From: Rhynchopus euleeides
Taxonomy: Eukaryota > Euglenozoa > Diplonemea > Diplonemida > Diplonemidae
Length of the DNA: 64,000 nucleotides
Assembly (NCBI GenBank): GCA_963210315.1
Contig: OY723244.1
Coordinates: forward strand, 434,001 to 498,000
Direction: 5' to 3'
The notes beneath the pieces were generated by a model that searched no databases, was not told the origin of the DNA, and was given only the letters and a program-made list of their open reading frames with translations. The position numbers and the translations under genes are program-made. Within the stretch, counting starts at the first letter, position 1. The number at the start of each line of letters is the position of its first letter. Shown piece by piece: positions 59,601-64,000 of the stretch.

Positions 59601-60605
59601 GGTGTAGAAGGCGGCGTGGGGTGCAGGGGCGACAGGGGCGGCGGTGGTAGCTGCAGGAGAGGCGGCCAGGGGATCCGGAGGAGGAGGCGGCGGCGCATCA
59701 TGCGAAGCATCGACGTCGTGCCCGTCACCGTCCGATGCCTCACGTGCGTACAGCACGAGTGCTGGCTTCGCGTTCGCACGATTGAACGGCGCCACAGAGC
59801 AATCCGTCACACGATCAGTCGTGATCGACTTCCACTTCAGAGTGGTGGCGGGGCCACGAGCGCACAGCGTCTCCCAGGCGATCCCCTTCGCGAGGGTCAG
59901 CCCGGACTTTGTGCACGATGCACCGACAAACCGGTACCGGTGATTCACCGGCTGCACCGTGCCCACCTGCACCACCCCGTTGCCGTCAACGCCAAGCTCA
60001 CGAAGGGCGGAGAGGTCTCTTAATTCCTTGACGTTGACGGTTTCCGCAAGCTCCGTCAGGTGCTTCTGCTTCTCGCCGGATGCAGAAAACCGCTGCGTCG
60101 AGAGGAACAGGAGGTGCGGGGCCTTCTCGACGCAGAACTGCGCAGCCCGGACAGCACCACATGTGCACGGACCTTGCTTCTCCATAAATTGAGAAGCAAC
60201 GCGCTGCACCTCGTCCTTCACGACGCCCAACATCACAACCATGCTGTCTGTAATAGCTGTGCGGAACTCACCACAAGATGGGCAGCTGTAGACGGTGGCG
60301 CTTTTGGTGGTGCAGAGGTGCTTCAGGTGCGGGTGTTTGTGTCCGAGGGCGGAGAGACTGACGTCAGGGTTGGGTCGCTGCGGGTCCTGCGAGGTGATCA
60401 TCTGGGGCTCGTTCTCATCGGGGGTTGTGCTCCGCAGGGACTGGAGGAGGTTGCTCAATACACCTTGGCACTCCCGCAGTACTGTACATGCCAGCAGCTG
60501 GAGGATAGTTACAAAGCTGCCACTCCCCGACGCCACCCCCCTACTGGCCCCTTCAGGCCTGAAAGCCCAAAAGCTCCCGGAGATTTTTGCAGTGGTGCGC
60601 ACCAT
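56634..60605 (-). CDS. hAT transposase with N-terminal USP-like (pseudoprotease) domain
   Basis: 1323 residues from ATG at 60605 (an in-frame ATG at 60770 is possible). Residues about 20-320 look like a degenerate ubiquitin-specific protease: RGVASGSGSFVTILQLLA at the Cys box with Ser30 in place of Cys, YSCPSCGE and CTCG zinc-ribbon-like pairs, then LLFLSTQRF, NHRYRFVGASC and WKSITTDRVT (no clear catalytic His). A zinc finger follows (C557, C560, H602, H608). Then the hAT RNase H-like core: LKVDGTTF (D722), GFAADGASTM (D791), VHDAAHMHQLS, SVRWAAA, and C-terminal SPSTVFVEAAFSVVTRMRG (E1101). The acidic/Pro-rich tail ends near residue 1323. Cut-and-paste transposase in the nucleus; the USP-like part may bind ubiquitin. 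Confidence 0.75.
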   Translation of the reverse strand: MVRTTAKISGSFWAFRPEGASRGVASGSGSFVTILQLLACTVLRECQGVLSNLLQSLRSTTPDENEPQMITSQDPQRPNPDVSLSALGHKHPHLKHLCTTKSATVYSCPSCGEFRTAITDSMVVMLGVVKDEVQRVASQFMEKQGPCTCGAVRAAQFCVEKAPHLLFLSTQRFSASGEKQKHLTELAETVNVKELRDLSALRELGVDGNGVVQVGTVQPVNHRYRFVGASCTKSGLTLAKGIAWETLCARGPATTLKWKSITTDRVTDCSVAPFNRANAKPALVLYAREASDGDGHDVDASHDAPPPPPPDPLAASPAATTAAPVAPAPHAAFYTGEGACHVAAFDSAGRLSPWLTAMKLAQSTGGVNIGLVPGWVQRDLYSSGHYCLRVLDCLARSIPITEPTRTSAAALLEGVDSPEAEALTVKLRRPRLMDTRFLVDEELDTNTASVALQTFRTSRGLNVHFSIVDTTQPRTFGLLLPSLMAQYPLRLVFDTAKAHFLLLMAANKKYVPEGSMVNGLLRIQQRQAQLAIQEKQQRKIHAAASGVVRLPDGRWRCTTCAPFLVQLEGEFSEQPHLLRYARGEASMSATTVGRQQSNIRRHMGGAAHKRAVQLSTPGSENTNVTATDIPKQTLCAKVKVTSEQYTSLVNLVYNVATATQRAEGLSSVGARLQDDKRKGLHVLDTHYSRKVAKEFQTILWEVLLRGVVGAVRACRAATLKVDGTTFARIDLMIVIVSGISRTDCAMKDWCVGTVDLKKADAESQKDELVKLFDSLQLSQWARRSLKGFAADGASTMKSLRGKLEIAWGCTLIDVHDAAHMHQLSVGLIKKTRKVVEHSRLLRHWFAFFRSTARQKSLQIISGGKCLSFPKEHSVRWAAATFRRLNAAVVNFDFTVAMLGEIQPPPFFFHKLIPEYSLSTCILADVFDINKGVSEALQKRDLSLSSMESILQNALTVHKVLARQPGKHEAKFYENQGTTSLPPGVVAEMTSWRSKLCHTIYKDLAKRWEEYPCRSFSSFFATSGKDSTCECLMALASRLGYDQAEILSIGMEWVKLRLECTDLRGNLLKEFVVDFLLESESSTFAIVLEAMVALSPSTVFVEAAFSVVTRMRGSFRKALSAASISQELGITLELSHDDAARKIIVEETVNTFLANKKRRFTARSLTPLPTLTTVELVDLDAAMGSLFAGVEDCDEESDGSWEDDNADALSIVSLVEEVPEDPFLTSLLADAAPPVVPPATLQHVTFQLPASSTPGTPSTLPTPQPEEPPQLPPTQAAPAERRREVGPHPEEPQEKRARVHVDIDVDMEEDWGEWAYVSDAETSE

Positions 60606-60671
60606 ATTCGCGGAGTACGTGAGGTTGGGTGAGTGTGAGGTCAGGGTCCTGTCGAAGGGTAGTCGAGTGGG

Positions 60672-60686
60672 AATAAATAGGGAGGT
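60672..60686 (-). promoter_or_regulatory. Possible TATA-like element of the transposase gene
   Basis: The minus strand reads CTATTTATTCCC about 70-80 nt upstream of the ATG at 60605 and downstream of the alternative ATG at 60770, favouring the shorter start. A motif match only. Confidence 0.3.
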
Positions 60687-60862
60687 CCTCAGGAGTGCAA
60701 TACAACAGCAATACACAGGCAACACACCAGCAACACGCAAACCGAGGCAAGAGGAGGTGGGCGGGGTCATCCTGCGGAGTCTCCAGTTGGCCAGCAAGGC
60801 GAACTGTACGGGGGAGAGACTTCCCTTCCATCCTTGTGTGCGCCCTGTCGACTGGGAAAATC

Positions 60863-60971
60863 TTAGAAAAAAAAATTTCCTCTGCGAAAAACCCTTAGAA
60901 AAAAAAAATTCCCTTACAAAATTCTTAGAAAAAAACTTTTTTTCCCCGTACAAAAGTTCTTAGAAAAAAAG
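60863..60971. repeat. Subterminal TTAGAAAAAAA repeats of the hAT element
   Basis: TTAGAAAAAAA motifs start at 60863, 60895, 60925 and 60960 (spacing 30-35), with an inverted one at about 56483-56492. Such arrays are typical transposase-binding sites in hAT elements. Confidence 0.65.
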
Positions 60972-61029
60972 TTCAGAATCCTGAAAGTGGGGAACCAGCC
61001 CCCCAGTTAGGAACAGCCCTGGTGGGTAC

Positions 61030-61470
61030 CGTGGATTTTTTAATGGGGCAGTTTTTCCCTCCCGTTCACCGCCTCCTCACCACCTCCGACCTCTGGCACA
61101 CAAAAATGAGACTTTCCACACAAAAAATGCCGAATCCAGGCCCCCGCCGACGCCGCCACCCGACTCAGGGCCGACTGCTATGGTGTTGTTTTGGGTACAA
61201 GTATACACTGATATCCTGGACTGTCACCGGGAGTGGGGGCTGGCAATGCGGAGTTCACATGATCACGGCTTCGTGTGGGGATTGGGGCAGGTTGTGTGAC
61301 TGCGGCCGGCACAGCCACCGCCGATTCCCAGTCACACAGCCCGTCGGCCACACGGCTCTGACGGCTCCCCTCACCACCCGCTCAGGTCTGCACGTCGCAC
61401 ACCAACGCTCCGACCACACGCCACAACCCCACGCCCGACGCGCGACACCGGCTCGTACCCGCAACCGCCA
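61030..61470. other. Spacer with dispersed repeats
   Basis: 61030-61062 completes the hAT target repeat (CGTGGATTTTTTAATGGGGC). 61232-61296 repeats 53219-53283. No gene recognised. Confidence 0.45.
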
Positions 61471-62240
61471 CTCCACCGGGAGGAGGCGACCCCGCACACG
61501 CAACGGCGTGACGCAGCCCCGCTGGCGACCCGCAGACAGGAACCATGGCGTTGGTTCTCACTCCCTTGTTGGGTGCCCCGCCCCCGCGTCCTCTGCCAGC
61601 CGCACAAACCAATCTCGCTCACTGTGGGTGCCACTTGTCGTTCACGCCCGGTCGAGCGGGAACTGCCACAAGACCCCGGAGGTCCACAACGACAGCATGT
61701 CGCGTCGCCCCCCAGCAGCAAAGCGTCTAGATCATGCGGCGACGGAAGGCCCGGGAAGGGCGAACGGCAGCGGCGGCCGGGGGATGCAGCAGTAAACCCG
61801 GCTTGACCAGGGCGCGAGGGGGGGCGCGGGCGGCTTCGCCGCCCGCGCCCCCACATGCCCGGAATGATGCCCCGCTGAATGTTGTCGCGATCCGCCATCG
61901 CCACGAAAACGCTCAGCCGCTCGCAGGCACCACTTCGTGGCGTCCCCGTCACCGAGGGTCTTTGCGTGAAACAACGGTTAAAACCGACAACCTCCAGGGA
62001 GGAGGCGACCCCGCACACGCAGGACACTCGTCGGGATCTCTGCCCCCGCGTCCTCCGCCCGCCGCACAAAGCAATCTGCTGAAGAAGCCGCTCACGCCCG
62101 GTGGAGTGGGCGGCAGAAGACCCCAGAAGTCCATGACGACCGCATGCGTCGCATCGCCCCCCAGCGGCCGGGGGAGGCAGCAGTGAACCCGGCTTGACCA
62201 GGTGACCGGCCTGCAGTCGGCGACCAGCCGAGCGCGGGGG
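61471..62240. repeat. Diverged tandem duplication (two units)
   Basis: Units at about 61477-61810 and 61995-62203 share GGAGGAGGCGACCCCGCACA, CGCCGCACAAA-like, CACGCCCGGT, GCGTCGC..CCCCAGC and GCAGTAAACCCGGCTTGACC (AGTGAACCCGG in the second). GC-rich. Long open frames on both strands are compositional and not conserved between the units, so I do not call a gene. Confidence 0.5.
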
Positions 62241-62837
62241 GGGCGGGAGATTTATTGAATAGTGGAGCAAGTATCAGCGCGCGACGCGAAAAGCACAACA
62301 CAGCAATATTTGCCCAGAGGGCCGGAGAGGGGAGGGGGGACAGCCTGCCTTGTCAAGATCTGCGAGAGGGGCCGAGCACCAACGCACACACAACCCGATT
62401 CCCTGATAAAGGGTGGTGGTCGCGCCCCCGTCCAACCGTGCAACCGCAACGCACGTGGCGGAAACTGCACAATGCAGCAACAGTGATGAGAAACAACACA
62501 GCAAACAACAGCAAGCAAAACAGCAAGAATCACCCCGCGCCGTTCCTCCCTATCATAAATATCGCTTACCGTGGCAAAGCCACTCGACTAAAGTTGTTCG
62601 TACGGGGGGGAGCGGGGGGCGCGGGGGGGCGGGAGATTTAGTGAATAGTACGGAGCAAGTATCTCCGCGCGACGCGAGAAGCACAACAAAGCAATAATTA
62701 GCCCAGAGGGCCGGAGAGGGGAGGGGGGGACAGCCTGCCTAGTCAAGATCTGCGAGAGGGGCCGAGCACCAACGCACACACAACCCGATTTCCTGATGAA
62801 GGGTGGTGGTGGTCGCGCCCCCGTCCAACCGTGCAAC
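62241..62837. repeat. Direct repeat of about 210 bp, two copies
   Basis: 62241-62448 and 62628-62837 share GGCGGGAGATTTA(T/G)TGAATAGT, CCCAGAGGGCCGGAGAGGGG, GTCAAGATCTGCGAGAGGGG and CACACACAACCCGATT, with small differences. The intervening 62449-62627 is unique. No gene recognised. Confidence 0.65.
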
Positions 62838-63259
62838 GCGCAGCTCAGGCATGGGAGAAAGGGTTGAAACTTCACCTGGGCGAGGATCCCTGGCAACCAC
62901 CTGTGAACTGGTTGGTGGCCGACACGTCTTACATGAGTGAACACGTTGATAGTCTAGTCGAGCGGAGGGAAGAATGGGCACTGTGTGAGTCAACAGGCCT
63001 GGCGAGGTGCGCAAGACCCCTGATATTTGATTCTATTTGGGGTCGCGACCCCTGATATTTGATTCTAGTTGGGGTCGCGAGCCACAGCTCATCGGAGCTG
63101 CCCACTGCACCGTCTTCCTGCCATTGAAGGGCTGGTTGCGCGCACGCGGGCCAGACTTCGCCTCGTGCAGAACAGAGGCACAGCAGAGAGCTAGCGGAGG
63201 TTCCACGGTAGCGGTACCGGACACCTGGTCCGGGAACACGCCCACACTAGGCGGGGAGA
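62838..63259. other. Spacer with a 35-bp tandem repeat
   Basis: 63017-63085 holds two copies of CCCTGATATTTGATTCTA followed by (T/G)TTGGGGTCGCGA. The rest has no recognised gene. Confidence 0.45.
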
Positions 63260-63520
63260 GGGGCCACCCGAGAAGGGGGGCTTGATGAGGGAGACGAGGA
63301 GGAGTCATCCGAGGAGAAGGACGACGCTGATGATGACGATGAGTCGCTCGTCACGGAGCCGAGGCTGCTGGCGTCTGCGGCATCGGAGACTCATGAGGAT
63401 ATGTCGCTTGAGTCGGAAGAGGATGAGGAAGCGTCATCGGGGTCAGCTGCAGTGCCGCATGGATCCGGTCGTGGGCCTGCAGTCGTACCGGTGGTGTGTG
63501 GGCCATCTGGAGGTCCCTGA
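63260..63520 (+). CDS. Possible exon encoding a highly acidic segment
   Basis: The plus-strand frame opens after TAG at about 63247 and reads GLDEGDEEESSEEKDDADDD, then SLESEEDEEASSGSA, ending at a stop near 63520. No ATG at its start; the preceding CCCACACTAG could be a splice acceptor. Acidic low-complexity sequence is typical of nuclear proteins, but no family can be named and it may be fortuitous. Confidence 0.25.
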   Translation, partial: GATREGGLDEGDEEESSEEKDDADDDDESLVTEPRLLASAASETHEDMSLESEEDEEASSGSAAVPHGSGRGPAVVPVVCGPSGGP

Positions 63521-63561
63521 CATTTCAGGGAAGATGTCCTGTCAGGTGCATGGCACTGGAA

Positions 63562-63996
63562 TCAGCACACCGTGCACCCGCAGTCTGAGTGTGCCGTCTC
63601 TGTCACACGAGTGGACCGACGTCGTTCGACTTTCTGAACACTTCTTGGGCTCGCATCCTTCGAAGAAGGCTGACGGTCCACGTGGTCCAGAAGGGACATT
63701 TTTCGACATGCGAAGCCAAGACGCGGCTCACGCCGCTGCTTCTCCGCCTGCTGCATGCCCTGGAGCACCTCTTGCTGCGTCATTGTCCTGGTGGCAGTAG
63801 TGGCAGGCGGCCCATGCCCGAAACCCAGACGGCCCAGCCAGTCTGTCTCGCTGAAGATGAACAGCAACTCTGCATGAAAGGTCTCGCTGTGGCGTCGGAA
63901 TGCTCCGCCGAGCCCGGTGCCGAAAGGGCCGATTCTGCGTTTGTTGGTCGTGAATGCGATTTGTGCAATAGGAAGGTTCAGCGCGTCTTCGTTCAT
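63562..63996 (-). CDS. Jacalin-like lectin domain fragment at the window edge
   Basis: ATG at 63996, frame probably continuing from beyond the window. IAFTTNKRRIGPFGTGLGGAF followed by ELLFIFSETDWLGRLGFGHGP parallels the jacalin-related beta-prism (S-x-x-F-x-T-N-x-x-x-x-GPFG, then x-I-x-G-F-x-x-x-x-x-x-LDAIG). The second half has the polar helix TQQEVLQGMQQAEKQ and a basic tail. The domain may be truncated, so carbohydrate binding is uncertain. Confidence 0.4.
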   Translation of the reverse strand: MNEDALNLPIAQIAFTTNKRRIGPFGTGLGGAFRRHSETFHAELLFIFSETDWLGRLGFGHGPPATTATRTMTQQEVLQGMQQAEKQRREPRLGFACRKMSLLDHVDRQPSSKDASPRSVQKVERRRSTRVTETAHSDCGCTVC

Positions 63997-64000
63997 CACA

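Larger units (their letters stand above)
56427..61021 (-). mobile_element. Complete hAT DNA transposon (4.6 kb)
   Basis: Ends CAGGCCTGGG...GGGGAACCAGCC (left) and GGGGAACCAGCC...AACAGCCCTG (right) form imperfect TIRs, with the 8-bp TSD GTGGGTAC. It encodes a single long transposase on the minus strand. Subterminal CTTAGAAAAAAA motifs lie at both ends. The target is a dispersed repeat whose uninterrupted paralogue is at 25511-25575. Apparently autonomous: the ORF is intact. It could mobilise elements with matching ends, but the 14.1-kb composite has different TIRs. Confidence 0.85.

Noticed and set aside
60606-60953. 116-residue N-terminal extension of the hAT transposase
   Set aside because: It reads through the TTAGAAAAAAA subterminal repeats and the TIR side, and lies upstream of a TATA-like motif. 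The ATG at 60605 starts the conserved part.
61371-62270. 299-residue minus-strand frame
   Set aside because: Cys/Arg/Gly-rich, crosses the two diverged tandem units without conserving frame between them, and has no recognisable motifs.

Overview
The window is nuclear DNA of a GC-rich, gene-poor and repeat-rich unicellular eukaryote. Evidence for a eukaryote: a recognisable GT-AG intron (684-415), eukaryote-only protein families (ENTH adaptor, BMT5-like rRNA methyltransferase, WD40 propellers, ubiquitin-specific protease domains), AATAAA polyadenylation signals, and several eukaryotic transposon classes. The species cannot be fixed from the sequence. Most genes are single-exon and lie on the minus strand.

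Layout. (1) 1-7.2 kb: host genes (a partial ENTH adaptor, a possible multi-exon gene of unknown function, a BMT5-like methyltransferase) separated by tandem and dispersed repeats and a 109-bp MITE. (2) 7.2-52.9 kb: an array of about ten copies of one gene family, each a ubiquitin-like N-terminal domain followed by a seven-bladed WD40 propeller. Copies are W1 8.0-9.2, W2 16.5-17.7, W3 18.6-25.4 (split), W4 26.4-27.5, W5 27.9-29.0, W6 44.8-45.9, W7 46.4-47.5, W8 48.1-49.3, W9 49.7-50.9 and W10 52.4-52.9 kb. A short basic ORF (three copies) and a degraded coiled-coil gene (two copies) are interspersed. The W1-W2 block is a segmental duplicate of W5-W6, and later insertions have separated the two. 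(3) The array is packed with nested mobile elements: a Penelope-like retroelement whose single ORF joins a reverse transcriptase, an apparently intact ubiquitin-specific protease and a long coiled coil (copies A, B, C plus two 3'-end stubs); a tyrosine-recombinase retrotransposon with gag-YR-RT/RH order and split direct repeats; a 14.1-kb composite with hAT-like ends and 8-bp target duplications enclosing these; and a 5.7-kb nest of inverted-repeat elements, one carrying a broken PhoD-like phosphatase gene. (4) 53-64 kb: small inverted-repeat elements, hypothetical ORFs, a complete 4.6-kb hAT transposon (8-bp target duplication) whose transposase appears to carry a degenerate USP-like N-terminus, tandem duplications, and a jacalin-like lectin fragment at the right edge.

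How the parts relate. The striking theme is ubiquitin. The host family has a ubiquitin-like domain, the Penelope-like element encodes an apparently intact deubiquitinase, and an unrelated hAT transposase carries what looks like a pseudo-USP (catalytic Cys replaced by Ser). Copy A inserted inside a WD40 gene with a 14-bp target duplication, and the C/B tandem copy carries 16 nt that look like WD40 gene sequence, which suggests a source copy inside this family. The order of events can be read from the nesting: WD40 array and segmental duplication, then the hAT-like and TIR elements, the YR retroelement, and most recently the near-identical RT-USP copies.
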